From Bradyrhizobium elkanii USDA 76 (lineage in GTDB: Bacteria; Pseudomonadota; Alphaproteobacteria; Rhizobiales; Xanthobacteraceae), in contig NZ_CP066356.1 of NCBI RefSeq assembly GCF_023278185.1, forward strand, positions 434,001-498,000: DNA of 64,000 bases. Reading direction: 5' to 3'. The notes below the pieces were generated by a model. The model saw only the letters and a list, made by a program, of their open reading frames with translations, searched no databases and had not been told where the DNA came from. Below, piece after piece: positions 35,574 to 43,937 of the stretch (its first letter is position 1; each line of letters opens with the position of its first letter). The position numbers were made by a program, and so were the translations under genes.

Positions 35574-35921
35574 TCCAAGCAAGAATGCTTCCCTTCGCGG
35601 CGCGCGGAATGCAACGAACGTCACCGGAATCCAGTTGACTCTTGTCCGCTTCTGATTCGACTCGGTCACCCCTGGAACTTAAGGAATTCAGTCCGCATAT
35701 CCTGTGCTTGTGGAGCCCTCTCAAACTTGATCTAGTGCCGCCGCCGTCAGCCTACCCGAGATGTTGCGGTGAACGTTTCGAGCCCGGAATGGAGTCAGCG
35801 ATTCGGCCGCGATTCGTTCTAGACTCGTTCCAGAGCTTAAGCCGGGCGCGGAAAGCGTCGCATTGTGAGACAGATTTTGTGAAAGGACGCGTGAAGGCGT
35901 GAAGACCGGAGCGTCAATCTC

Positions 35922-36092
35922 TCACCGTCACCCTGAGGAGGCCGCGCAGCGGCCGTCTCGAAGGGCGACGGCCCTGCTGTCTCATCAAGATCGCCGCAAA
36001 CGGATCGATCTCGGCCGTGCATCCTTCGAGACGCGCTGACGCGCTCCTCGCAGGTACAACGGCGAATTCGCCGTTGTACCGGGGATGACGGG
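35922..36092. repeat. Palindromic repeat (family C, copy 3)
   Basis: It starts caccgtcaccctgaggag and ends ccggggatgacggg. The centre again has gtctcgaagg and ccttcgagac. An inner palindrome gtacaacggcgaa/ttcgccgttgtac near 36053-36079 distinguishes this copy. Confidence 0.78.
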
Positions 36093-36134
36093 ATCGAGTA
36101 TCCAGCCAACAAATTCAAGAAACATCTGCAAAAC

Positions 36135-39100
36135 ATGGCTTTCTCAACTTCGTTCGGAAATGACCGCGTGCCCGGTGCAGGCGTCACCGCGGTGCTCGGG
36201 CCGACCAACACCGGCAAGACGCATCTCGCTATCGAGCGCATGCTGGCGCATTCGTCGGGCTTGATCGGCCTGCCGCTGCGGCTGCTCGCGCGCGAGGTCT
36301 ACAACAAGATCGCGGATCGCGCCGGCGTCGACAATGTCGCGCTGGTCACCGGCGAGGAGAAGATCAAGCCGAAGGCGCCGCGCTTCTGGGTCTCGACCGT
36401 GGAAGCGATGCCGCGCGATCTCGATGTGTCCTTCCTCGCGGTCGACGAGATCCAGATCGCCGCCGATCTCGAGCGCGGCCATGTGTTCACCGATCGCATC
36501 CTCAATCGCCGCGGCCGCGACGAGACGCTGCTGCTGGGCGCGGCGACGATGCGGCCGATGATCGAGCGGCTGCTGCCGGGCGCCTCGATCATCACGCGGC
36601 CGAGGTTGTCGCAGCTTGAATTCGCCGGCGACCGCAAGATCACGCGGCAGCCGCGCAGAACAGCAATTGTCGCGTTCTCGGCGGACGAGGTCTACGCGAT
36701 CGCAGAATTGATCCGCCGCCAGCATGGCGGCGCGGCCGTGGTGCTCGGCTCGCTGTCGCCACGCACGCGCAATGCGCAGGTCGCGATGTTCCAGAACGGC
36801 GACGTCGATTACCTTGTCGCCACCGATGCGGTCGGCATGGGGCTCAATCTCGACGTCGATCACGTCGCCTTTGCCTCCGACCGCAAGTATGACGGCTATC
36901 AGTTCCGCCGCCTGACGCCGGCCGAATTCGCGCAGATCGCGGGCCGCGCCGGCCGCGCGACGCGCAACGGCACCTTCGGCACCACCGGGCGCTGCGCGCC
37001 GTTCGAGCCGGAGCTCGTCAACGCGCTGCAGAACCACACCTTCGACGCCGTCAAGGTGCTGCAATGGCGCAACGCGAAGTTGGACTTCGCCTCGCTCGGC
37101 GCGTTGCAGGTGTCGCTGGCGCTGACGCCCAATCATGAGGCACTGACGCGGGCCCCGGTGGCCGAGGATCTGCGTGTGCTCGAGCATGTTGCGCGCGACG
37201 CCGAGGTGCGCGAATTGGCGCATGGGGCTAAAGCGGTCGAGCGGCTGTGGGAGGCCTGCCAGGTTCCGGACTACCGAAAGCTGTCGCCGGCCGCCCATGC
37301 CGAACTCGTGACCACGCTGTATGGCTTCCTGATGCAAAAGGGGCGTATCCCTGACGCATGGTTTGCCGCCCAGGTCGACCAGGCCAACCGGACCGATGGC
37401 GATATCGACACGCTATCGGGCCGGATCGCGCAGATCAGGACCTGGACCTTTGTTGCCAACCGGCCGGACTGGCTTTACGACCCGGACCACTGGCAGGGGA
37501 TCACGCGCGAGCTCGAAAATAAATTATCCGATGCGCTGCATGAACGGCTCACGGAGCGTTTCGTTGACAGGCGGACCAGTGTATTGATGCGCCGCCTGCG
37601 GGAGAACTCAGTTTTGAATACGGAAATTGGCAAGACCGGTGAAGTGATCGTGGAAGGCCACGTGATCGGCCGGCTCGATGGTTTCACCTTCGCACCTGAT
37701 GCGGCCGAGGCCGGCAGCGACGCCAAGGCGCTGCAAGCCGCCGCCCAGCAGGTGCTGGCGCGCGAGATCGATGCGCGCGCCGAGAAACTGGGCGCCGCCC
37801 CCGACGAGCAGTTCGTGCTGACCTCCGACGGCACCATCCGCTGGACCGGCGATGCGGTCGCCAAGCTGGTGGCCGCCGACGACGCGCTGCATCCGCGGCT
37901 GCGCATCATCTCCGACGAGCGGCTGACCGGCGCCTCGCGCGAAGCGGTGCAGACCCGGCTCGATCTCTGGCTCAAGACGCATATCGAAAAACTGCTCGGG
38001 CCGCTGTTCGAACTGGCCAAGGCCGAGGACCTGCAGGGCATCGCCCGCGGCATCGCCTTCCAACTGGTCGAGGCGCTCGGCGTGCTGGAGCGCAGCAAGA
38101 TCGCGGCCGAGATGAAGGATCTCGACCAGCCCTCGCGCGCGGCCTTGCGCAAATACGGCGTGCGGTTCGGCGCCTACCACATCTATTTCCCGCAGCTGCT
38201 GAAGCCCGCGGCGCGCTCGCTGGCCTCGCTGCTGTGGGCCGAGAAGCAGAGCAATGTCGACATGGCTGCGTTGTCGAATGTGCAGCATCTGGCGAGTAGC
38301 GGCCGCACCTCGTTCCCGGTCGACAAGCAGCTCGCCCGCGATGCCTATCGCGTGCTCGGCTATCGCCAGTGCGGCGAGCGCGCGGTGCGCGTCGACATCC
38401 TGGAGCGGCTCGCCGACCTGATCCGCCCGGCGCTCGCCTGGCGCGAGACCTCGCCGGGCGAGAAGCCCGCCGGTGCGTTCGATGGCCGCGGCTTTGTCGT
38501 GACGCAGGCGATGACCTCGCTGACCGGCTCCGCCGGCGAGGATTTTGCCTCGATCCTGCGCGCGCTCGGCTACCGCATGGACCGCCGTCCGCCGCTGCCG
38601 CCGAAGCTCGTTGAGGCCACACCGGCAGAGATTAGCGAGGCCGTCGCCGAGACCACCGAGGCCGTGGCCGGGACCACCGAGACGGTCGCCGCCGAGACGC
38701 CGCCGGTCGAGGCGACGTCCGACGCCGCCGTGGATGCGCCGGTCGGGGCCACTGCCGGTGCCACTGCCGAAGTTGTGGCCGATGCGCCGGAGGCTGCCAC
38801 GGATCAGCCGGTGTCCGGCGATCCCGCACCGTCGGCCGCGCTGCTGCCCGATGTCGGCTTTGCCGAGGTGGTGCCCAGCGAAGTGACGCCGGTCGTCGTC
38901 GAGACCAAGCCCGAGCCGGAGGCAGAAGTTGCCGCGGCGCCCGCCGCTGTCGCCGAAGAGCCCGCTGCCGAGGCGCCCGCCGCGGAAGCGGCATCCGAGC
39001 CCGCGCCTGCCGCGGAAGCCACTGCCGAGACGCCGTCCGAGACCGCCACTGAGGCGGCCGCGGAGACCGCGGGTGCCGAGGCAGCACCGGCTGAAGCAGC

Positions 39101-39680
39101 TTCCGCCACCGCGGAGACGCCGGCCGAGCCGCAGCTGGTCGAAGTCTGGCGTCCCGGTGGCCGTTCCGACGAGCGCCGCCCGCATCATCGCGGCCATGAT
39201 CGCAACCGCGGCCGTCATCAGGGCAAGCCCGCCGAGGGCGCGCAGGCTGCTGAAGGCGGCGGTGAGGGCGACAGCAAGCGCGAGCATCATCGCCGTCCGC
39301 GCCGTCACCAGGATTTCCGCACGCCGCGCCCGGGTGCGCCCGCGGATCCGGCTGCGACGCCCGCCGAGGGCGCGCAGGCGCGCGACAACAGGGACGACAA
39401 GGGCCAGCGCCGCGAGCGCTTCGAAGGCAAAGGTCGCGATCGCGACAATGAGCGTCGCCGCGACAACAAGTTCGGCGGCGATCGCAAGGGCGAGCGCGGC
39501 GATCGTGACCGCGGCGGCCGCGATTTCGGCAAGGGCGGCCGCGACAAGCGCGAGGGCGGCCCGTCGCATCGCCCTTACGCCTCGAGCGCGCCGCGCGAGC
39601 GCGACCGGCCGATCGATCCGAATTCGCCATTCGCCAAGCTCGCTGCCCTGAAAGAGCAGCTCGCCGGCCGGAAGGAATAG
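36135..39680 (+). CDS. Suv3-like DExH-box helicase with long disordered C-terminal tail
   Basis: The 1181-residue product starts MAFSTSFGNDRVPGAGVTAVLGPTNTGKTHLAIERM. The Walker A is GPTNTGKTH, the DExH-type box is AVDEIQIA, and motif VI lies in EFAQIAGRAGRATRNGTFG, all within residues 1-290. The middle (to ~830) is helical and matches alphaproteobacterial Suv3-related helicases. From ~830 to ~1000 the chain is almost only Ala, Glu, Thr, Val and Pro. From ~1005 to the end it is rich in Arg, Gly, Asp and His (HHRGHDRNRGRHQ, GDRDRGGRD), a likely RNA-binding tail. An RNA helicase role is inferred from family and tail. Confidence 0.9.
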   Translation: MAFSTSFGNDRVPGAGVTAVLGPTNTGKTHLAIERMLAHSSGLIGLPLRLLAREVYNKIADRAGVDNVALVTGEEKIKPKAPRFWVSTVEAMPRDLDVSFLAVDEIQIAADLERGHVFTDRILNRRGRDETLLLGAATMRPMIERLLPGASIITRPRLSQLEFAGDRKITRQPRRTAIVAFSADEVYAIAELIRRQHGGAAVVLGSLSPRTRNAQVAMFQNGDVDYLVATDAVGMGLNLDVDHVAFASDRKYDGYQFRRLTPAEFAQIAGRAGRATRNGTFGTTGRCAPFEPELVNALQNHTFDAVKVLQWRNAKLDFASLGALQVSLALTPNHEALTRAPVAEDLRVLEHVARDAEVRELAHGAKAVERLWEACQVPDYRKLSPAAHAELVTTLYGFLMQKGRIPDAWFAAQVDQANRTDGDIDTLSGRIAQIRTWTFVANRPDWLYDPDHWQGITRELENKLSDALHERLTERFVDRRTSVLMRRLRENSVLNTEIGKTGEVIVEGHVIGRLDGFTFAPDAAEAGSDAKALQAAAQQVLAREIDARAEKLGAAPDEQFVLTSDGTIRWTGDAVAKLVAADDALHPRLRIISDERLTGASREAVQTRLDLWLKTHIEKLLGPLFELAKAEDLQGIARGIAFQLVEALGVLERSKIAAEMKDLDQPSRAALRKYGVRFGAYHIYFPQLLKPAARSLASLLWAEKQSNVDMAALSNVQHLASSGRTSFPVDKQLARDAYRVLGYRQCGERAVRVDILERLADLIRPALAWRETSPGEKPAGAFDGRGFVVTQAMTSLTGSAGEDFASILRALGYRMDRRPPLPPKLVEATPAEISEAVAETTEAVAGTTETVAAETPPVEATSDAAVDAPVGATAGATAEVVADAPEAATDQPVSGDPAPSAALLPDVGFAEVVPSEVTPVVVETKPEPEAEVAAAPAAVAEEPAAEAPAAEAASEPAPAAEATAETPSETATEAAAETAGAEAAPAEAASATAETPAEPQLVEVWRPGGRSDERRPHHRGHDRNRGRHQGKPAEGAQAAEGGGEGDSKREHHRRPRRHQDFRTPRPGAPADPAATPAEGAQARDNRDDKGQRRERFEGKGRDRDNERRRDNKFGGDRKGERGDRDRGGRDFGKGGRDKREGGPSHRPYASSAPRERDRPIDPNSPFAKLAALKEQLAGRKE

Positions 39681-39709
39681 TCCACCCTTGGTTTAACGCT
39701 TGGTCTAGT

Positions 39710-39994
39710 TTGGATCGACAGCGCCTCGACAAATGGCTGTGGCACGCGCGCCTGGTGAAGGCCCGCACCAGCGCGGCTGAACTCGTCGCGTCAGGTCATG
39801 TCCGCGTCAACGGCACGCGCGAGAAATCGCCGGGCCATGCGGTGAAGGCGGGTGATGTCGTCACCGTCGCGCTCGACAACAGCGTCCGCGTGCTGAAGGT
39901 AACAGGCTTTGCCGAGCGGCGCGGCGATGCCAGTTCGGCGCGTGTGCTGTACGAGGATTTGCAGGCCGGCAATTTGCAGGCCGGTAAGGAGTAG
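39710..39994 (+). CDS. S4 RNA-binding domain protein (HslR-like)
   Basis: The 94-residue product starts at TTG 39710 ([55 protein letters not shown] after the initiator). It is a near-complete S4 domain like Hsp15/HslR, which binds stalled 50S-nascent-chain complexes. It follows the helicase by 29 bp on the same strand, so the two may be cotranscribed. The TTG start is unusual; no ATG or GTG in this frame lies nearby upstream. Confidence 0.88.
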   Translation: MDRQRLDKWLWHARLVKARTSAAELVASGHVRVNGTREKSPGHAVKAGDVVTVALDNSVRVLKVTGFAERRGDASSARVLYEDLQAGNLQAGKE

Positions 39995-40130
39995 TTATCT
40001 AGCGCTTGCTATCTCAATTTGGGGTGGCAGGAGCGTGAGAATACTGGCGTTTTTCGAGGGCCGCTTCCCTTGCGGCCCCGGTATTCCTGCGCTACGCAAC
40101 CCCAGAAAATCGATCGTTCCGGAGTTTTGG

Positions 40131-40469
40131 ATGACCTACGTCGTCACTGAAGCCTGCATCAAGTGCAAATATACCGACTGCGTCGAGGTCTGCCCCGTCG
40201 ATTGCTTCTACGAGGGCGAGAACATGCTGGTCATCCATCCCGACGAATGCATCGATTGCGGCGTGTGTGAGCCGGAATGCCCGGCGGACGCCATCAAGCC
40301 GGACACCGAGCCGGGGCTGGAGAAGTGGCTCGAGGTCAACCGCGACTACGCCAAGAGCTGGCCGAACATCACCCAGAAGAAGGACTCGCCCGAGGACGCC
40401 AAGGAGTGGGAAGGCAAGGAAGGCAAGTTCGAGAAGTATTTTTCTCCGAATCCGGGCAGCGGCGACTGA
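40131..40469 (+). CDS. fdxA: Ferredoxin FdxA, 7Fe type
   Basis: The 112-residue product starts at ATG 40131 ([58 protein letters not shown]), with GGAG eight bases upstream. The cysteine spacing gives one 3Fe-4S and one 4Fe-4S cluster, as in Azotobacter-type ferredoxin I. A longer in-frame opening from 39909 is not credible. It sits between the S4 gene and the CarD-type regulator, an order I associate with Rhizobiales. Confidence 0.95.
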   Translation: MTYVVTEACIKCKYTDCVEVCPVDCFYEGENMLVIHPDECIDCGVCEPECPADAIKPDTEPGLEKWLEVNRDYAKSWPNITQKKDSPEDAKEWEGKEGKFEKYFSPNPGSGD

Positions 40470-40600
40470 TTCGCCAGGGATTACCACGGTAAGGGTGGGC
40501 TTCAGTCCGCCGCGGCCCTCCGTTCGGCCGCCGATTTAACCCTAATGACGGACATATGACCTGAACGGCCCCTGTTATGCCCGGAATCGGGCGTAAACCA

Positions 40601-40628
40601 TTGATTTTTGCGGAAAATGTGCTATATC
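40601..40628 (+). promoter_or_regulatory. Promoter of the CarD-type regulator gene
   Basis: TTGATT (40601-40606) and TATATC (40623-40628) are 16 bases apart, in an AT-rich patch of a GC-rich region. Transcription would start near 40635, 24 bases before the ATG at 40659, which supports the long form of the regulator. Confidence 0.6.
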
Positions 40629-40658
40629 TGACACATTACAGGCCAAGAACCCCCTGCC

Positions 40659-41687
40659 ATGCGTACCTTGTGGCTTCGAGGTTCCCGCAAACTCGAACAG
40701 GGGCGTGGCAGTTTCCGCGCGCAGGCTGTGTCACAGAAAACGCGTAAAAAGAGTGCTTCAAAGACGACGAAAAAAGCCGCTGTCGTTGCTCGCAGCGCAA
40801 CCAAGGGCCGTGCCAAGGCGTCCGTGAAGGGGGCCAAGAAGGCGGCGGCTGCAAAGTCCTCAAAGAACAAAAGAAGCGTGATGCCAGAAAAGACTGCCAA
40901 GACTGCCGCGAAAGCGGCAGCTGCGAAGCCCGCTGCTCCCAAGGTCGCCCCCAAGCCTGCCGCGACCAAGACGGCTGCTGCGCCGAAGCCGGCCGCCCCG
41001 AAGACTGCCGTCCCCGCCGCTGCTCCGAAGGCCGCCGCCAAGCCGGCCGCCGCGCCGCGCCCGGAAGAGAAGAAGGTCGTGACCCAGCGCCAGGGCTTCA
41101 AGGCCAACGAATTCGTGGTCTATCCCGCTCACGGCGTCGGCCAGATCCTGGCGATCGAGGAGCAGGAGATCGCGGGCGCCAAGCTCGAACTGTTCGTGAT
41201 CAATTTCATGAAAGACAAGATGACGCTGCGCGTCCCGACGGCGAAGGTCGCCAATGTCGGCATGCGCAAGCTGTCGGAGCCGGCGCTGGTCAAGAAGGCG
41301 CTGGAGACGCTGAAGGGCCGCGCCCGCGTCAAGCGCACCATGTGGTCGCGCCGCGCCCAGGAATATGAAGCGAAGATCAACTCGGGCGACATCGTCGCGA
41401 TCGCCGAGGTGGTCCGCGATCTCTATCGTTCGGAATCGCAGCCCGAGCAGTCCTACTCTGAACGCCAGCTCTATGAAGCGGCGCTCGACCGTCTGTCGCG
41501 CGAGATCGCGGTCGTGCAGCACTCGACCGAGACCGAGGCGATCAAGGAGATCGAAGGCCAGCTCGCCAAGAGCCCGCGCCGCGGCGCCAAGGCCGAGTCC
41601 GCTGAAGGCGACGCCGAGGGCGATGCCGACGGTGAGGATCTCGACAACGATGGCGACGACACTGCCGTCGAGGACGAAGCCGCCTGA
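40659..41687 (+). CDS. carD: CarD family transcriptional regulator with Lys/Ala-rich N-terminal tail
   Basis: The CarD/CdnL RNA-polymerase-interacting domain covers about residues 142-300 of 342: RQGFKANEFVVYPAHGVGQILAIEEQEIAG, then FMKDKMTLRVPTAKVANVGMRKLSE and the helical part RVKRTMWSRRAQEYEAKINSGDIVAIAEVVRDLYR. In front of it lie ~140 residues of Lys, Ala and Pro (KKAAVVARSATKGRAK, PAAPKVAPKPAATKTA), much like histone H1 tails. An acidic end (EGDAEGDADGEDLDNDGDD) closes the protein. ATG 40659 fits the promoter; ATG 40881 with AAAGAAG upstream would give a 268-residue form. CarD proteins stabilise the open promoter complex. Confidence 0.9.
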   Translation: MRTLWLRGSRKLEQGRGSFRAQAVSQKTRKKSASKTTKKAAVVARSATKGRAKASVKGAKKAAAAKSSKNKRSVMPEKTAKTAAKAAAAKPAAPKVAPKPAATKTAAAPKPAAPKTAVPAAAPKAAAKPAAAPRPEEKKVVTQRQGFKANEFVVYPAHGVGQILAIEEQEIAGAKLELFVINFMKDKMTLRVPTAKVANVGMRKLSEPALVKKALETLKGRARVKRTMWSRRAQEYEAKINSGDIVAIAEVVRDLYRSESQPEQSYSERQLYEAALDRLSREIAVVQHSTETEAIKEIEGQLAKSPRRGAKAESAEGDAEGDADGEDLDNDGDDTAVEDEAA

Positions 41688-41706
41688 AAGGGTTCGACGG
41701 ATTGAA

Positions 41707-41740
41707 AACAAAAGCCCGGTCGCAAGACCGGGCTTTTTGT
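41707..41740 (+). terminator. Rho-independent terminator of the CarD-type gene
   Basis: AAAGCCCGGTC and GACCGGGCTTT form an 11-bp stem around GCAA, followed by TTGTTT. It lies 23 bp past the stop codon. Confidence 0.9.
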
Positions 41741-42025
41741 TTCGGCGCCGAGCGGGCGGCTTCTGCTGCCGACGCGATGCAGCGGATCGCCGCCGCGATC
41801 ATGGTCGCGTCGTCGGCATCATCCGCGCTGGGCTGGAAGAGGTTGTCGGCACTGCTCATGCCGCCGCTATACATCGGCGGCGAGGCGAACGGCAACGGCG
41901 CGCCGGATCCGTAGCCCGTAGCCCGGATGGAGCGCAGCGAAATCAGGGGTCGCTGCAACCGCGGATGAAGCCGTCCCGGATTGCGCTGCGCTCCATCCGG
42001 GCTACGGGTGCCAGCGGGGCCCGCG
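41741..42025. other. Intergenic stretch with family A repeat
   Basis: Between the CarD terminator and regR no gene is supported. The minus strand has an open frame (...MSSADNLFQPSADDADDATM...) that runs through the terminator hairpin and lacks a ribosome site. The right part is a family A palindrome at 41911-42005. Confidence 0.5.
41911..42005. repeat. Palindromic REP-like element (family A)
   Basis: GTAGCCCGTAGCCCGGATGG at the left (first seven bases duplicated) and the inverse CTCCATCCGGGCTAC at the right. It ends 21 bp before the regR stop on the minus strand and may be the operon's transcript end. Confidence 0.8.
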
Positions 42026-42562
42026 TTACTTCACCCGCTGCTTCTCAAGCTTGCGCGCCAGGGTGCGGCGGTGCATGCCGAGGCGGCGGGCGGCTTCCGA
42101 GATGTTGAAGTCGGTCTCGATCAGGGTCTGGTGGATGCGCTCCCATTCCAGCGTCTTGATCGAGGTCGGCCGCGCGCCGAGCTCGATGGCGGCGTTGCCG
42201 GCGGCCTTCTGGAACGCAGCCTCGATGTCGTCGGTGTTCGACGGCTTGGCCAGATAGTGGCAGGCGCCGAGCTTGATCGCCTCGACCGCGGTCGCGATGC
42301 TGGCGAACCCGGTCAGCACGACGATCAGCATCTCGGGGTCATGCGCGTGCAGCGCTTCGACGCAGGCAAGGCCCGATGCACCGCCGGCGAGCTTCAGGTC
42401 GACCACCGCATAGCCGGGCGACTGCTGCTCCAGCAGCTGGCGGACCTCGTCGAGCGAGGCCGACACCGCCACATCATAGCCGCGGCGCTCGAACGAGCGC
42501 TTCAGTGTGCGGGCGAAACCCGTATCGTCCTCGACGATCAGGAGCTGGCGTTCATCCGTCAA
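42026..42562 (-). CDS. regR: Redox response regulator RegR (RegA/PrrA/ActR family)
   Basis: The 178-residue protein has a receiver domain (LLIVEDDTGFARTLKRSFERRGYDV; phospho-Asp in YAVVDLKLAGG; LTGFASIATAVEAIKLGACHYLAKPSN) and a short Fis-type HTH at the end (ISEAARRLGMHRRTLARKLEKQRVK) that is nearly invariant in the RegA group. RegR-type regulators control respiration, nitrogen fixation and photosynthesis genes according to redox state. It overlaps regS by 11 bases, so both are translated from one mRNA. It is the last gene of the cyo-surf1-regSR cluster. Confidence 0.94.
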   Translation of the reverse strand: MTDERQLLIVEDDTGFARTLKRSFERRGYDVAVSASLDEVRQLLEQQSPGYAVVDLKLAGGASGLACVEALHAHDPEMLIVVLTGFASIATAVEAIKLGACHYLAKPSNTDDIEAAFQKAAGNAAIELGARPTSIKTLEWERIHQTLIETDFNISEAARRLGMHRRTLARKLEKQRVK

Positions 42563-43937
42563 GATGGTCTCCGATCGCGAGCGTCGAGAGCGGCAGCTCG
42601 AGCCTGACCGCGGCGCCGATGTCCGGCCGGTTGCGCGCCGCCACCACGCCGCCCAGCTTGCGCACGACGTTGACCACCAGGAACAGGCCGAGGCCGCTGC
42701 CGGGGCTGCCCTTGGTCGATTGATACGGCTTGCCGATATGCGCCAGCATCTCGCGCGAGAAGCCCGGGCCGCGATCGGTCACCGACAGCACCAGCCGGTC
42801 GGCATTGCGCTCGGCGGTCAGCTCGATCCAGTCGCGCGAGACCTCGGCGGCGTTGTCGAGCACGTTGAAGATCGCCTGTTTGAGCGCGATGTCGGATACG
42901 ATCGCAAGATCAGAGCCGAAGGCGTTGCGGAAATACAGCGTGGCCGACGGCCGCGTCGTCCGCCATTCTTCCACCAGCGCGGTCAGGAACGCCGCGACCG
43001 TGGTCGGCGAGGAGCCTTCGCCGCGGGCTTCGCCCGCCGACAGCAGGATGCCCGTGACGATCGACTTGCAGCGCTGCACCGAGATCTCCATCTCGCCGAG
43101 GTCTTGCGACATTTCAGGGTCGGAGGCGAGCGCGGGCATCCGGCGCCAGTCGCCCAGGATGACCGAGAGCGAGGCGAGCGGCGTGCCGAGCTCATGCGCG
43201 GCGCCGGAGGCCAGGAGGCCGATCCGGACGATGTGATCCTGCTCGGCGGCGTGCTGGCGCAGCGCCGCGAGGCGCAGGTCGCGATCGCGCAGATTGCGGT
43301 TGATCCGGGTCATGAACACCACGAGCAGCACGGCGTCGAGCACGAGGCCGATGAAGGTGCCGGCGATATAGAGGTTGAAGGCATCGGCGAAGCCATGCAG
43401 CGGCAGCTCCAGCGGCCGGTAATAGCTGGTCAGCCAGGCGAAGTTCATGCACACCAGCGCCACCAGCGACCAGGTCGAGGGCGCATCGAGCAGCACCGCG
43501 CCAAGTGTCACCTGCAGCAGATAGAGCGAGGTGAAGGGGTTGGTGGCGCCGCCGCTGAGATAGAGCAGTGCGGTCAGCGCCGCCACGTCGAGCGCCAGCG
43601 CGACCAGCAGCTCGCGGTTGTTGATGTCGGCGCGGTAGCGCAGCCACAGCAGGCTGACGACATTGAGTGCCACCAGCCCGGAGATCACGGCCGCCAAGGG
43701 CAGCAGCGGCAGTGCGACGCCCATCCAGAACTGCACGAAGCCGATGGTGGCGATCTGGCCGATCACGGCGATCCAGCGCAGCTGGACCAAGAGGGCCATG
43801 TTCTTGCGATTGGTCGCGATGTCGGCGGGCGCTGCGAGATCGAACGGCATGCCGGCGGCCGCGCCCGCCGCGGACGGCATCACCGCCGTGCCGGTCGCGG
43901 CCTTGTCGTCATGCAGATCCGATGTGCGCTCGAGCAT
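42552..43937 (-). CDS. regS: Redox sensor histidine kinase RegS (RegB/PrrB/ActS family)
   Basis: The 461-residue protein has six hydrophobic segments in residues 40-210. It then has the H-box LASGAAHELGTPLASLSVILGDW and an HATPase domain ending DRGPGFSREMLAHIGKPYQSTKGSPGSGLGLFLV. The quinone-binding heptad GGATNPF of RegB-like kinases is present after the third segment. The redox-active Cys near VQRCKSIVTG is kept. The kinase senses ubiquinone pool and oxidation state and phosphorylates RegR. It overlaps the SURF1 gene by 29 bases at its start and is thus tied to the quinol oxidase genes upstream. Confidence 0.93.
   Translation of the reverse strand: MLERTSDLHDDKAATGTAVMPSAAGAAAGMPFDLAAPADIATNRKNMALLVQLRWIAVIGQIATIGFVQFWMGVALPLLPLAAVISGLVALNVVSLLWLRYRADINNRELLVALALDVAALTALLYLSGGATNPFTSLYLLQVTLGAVLLDAPSTWSLVALVCMNFAWLTSYYRPLELPLHGFADAFNLYIAGTFIGLVLDAVLLVVFMTRINRNLRDRDLRLAALRQHAAEQDHIVRIGLLASGAAHELGTPLASLSVILGDWRRMPALASDPEMSQDLGEMEISVQRCKSIVTGILLSAGEARGEGSSPTTVAAFLTALVEEWRTTRPSATLYFRNAFGSDLAIVSDIALKQAIFNVLDNAAEVSRDWIELTAERNADRLVLSVTDRGPGFSREMLAHIGKPYQSTKGSPGSGLGLFLVVNVVRKLGGVVAARNRPDIGAAVRLELPLSTLAIGDHLDG

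Larger units (their letters stand above)
35380..36134. other. Repeat-rich 755-bp intergenic region
   Basis: It holds one family A palindrome (35388-35456) and two family C elements (35468-35573 and 35922-36092), making it the densest repeat cluster in the window. The middle, 35580-35920, is AT-richer unique sequence with no supported gene. The promoter of the helicase gene probably lies near the right end but no clear boxes were found. Confidence 0.6.

Noticed and set aside
34240..35724. A 494-codon minus-strand frame
   Set aside because: It is antisense to the DUF3108 gene and runs through repeats and the rpmB promoter; the plus-strand product has a signal peptide and family motifs.
37608..39569. 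A 653-codon minus-strand frame opposite the helicase tail
   Set aside because: It is Ala/Arg/Leu-rich without motifs and antisense to a well-supported helicase gene.
41542..41958. A minus-strand frame containing MSSADNLFQPSADDADD
   Set aside because: It reads through the CarD terminator hairpin and into the CarD coding region, and has no ribosome site. A shorter real peptide cannot be excluded but is not supported.
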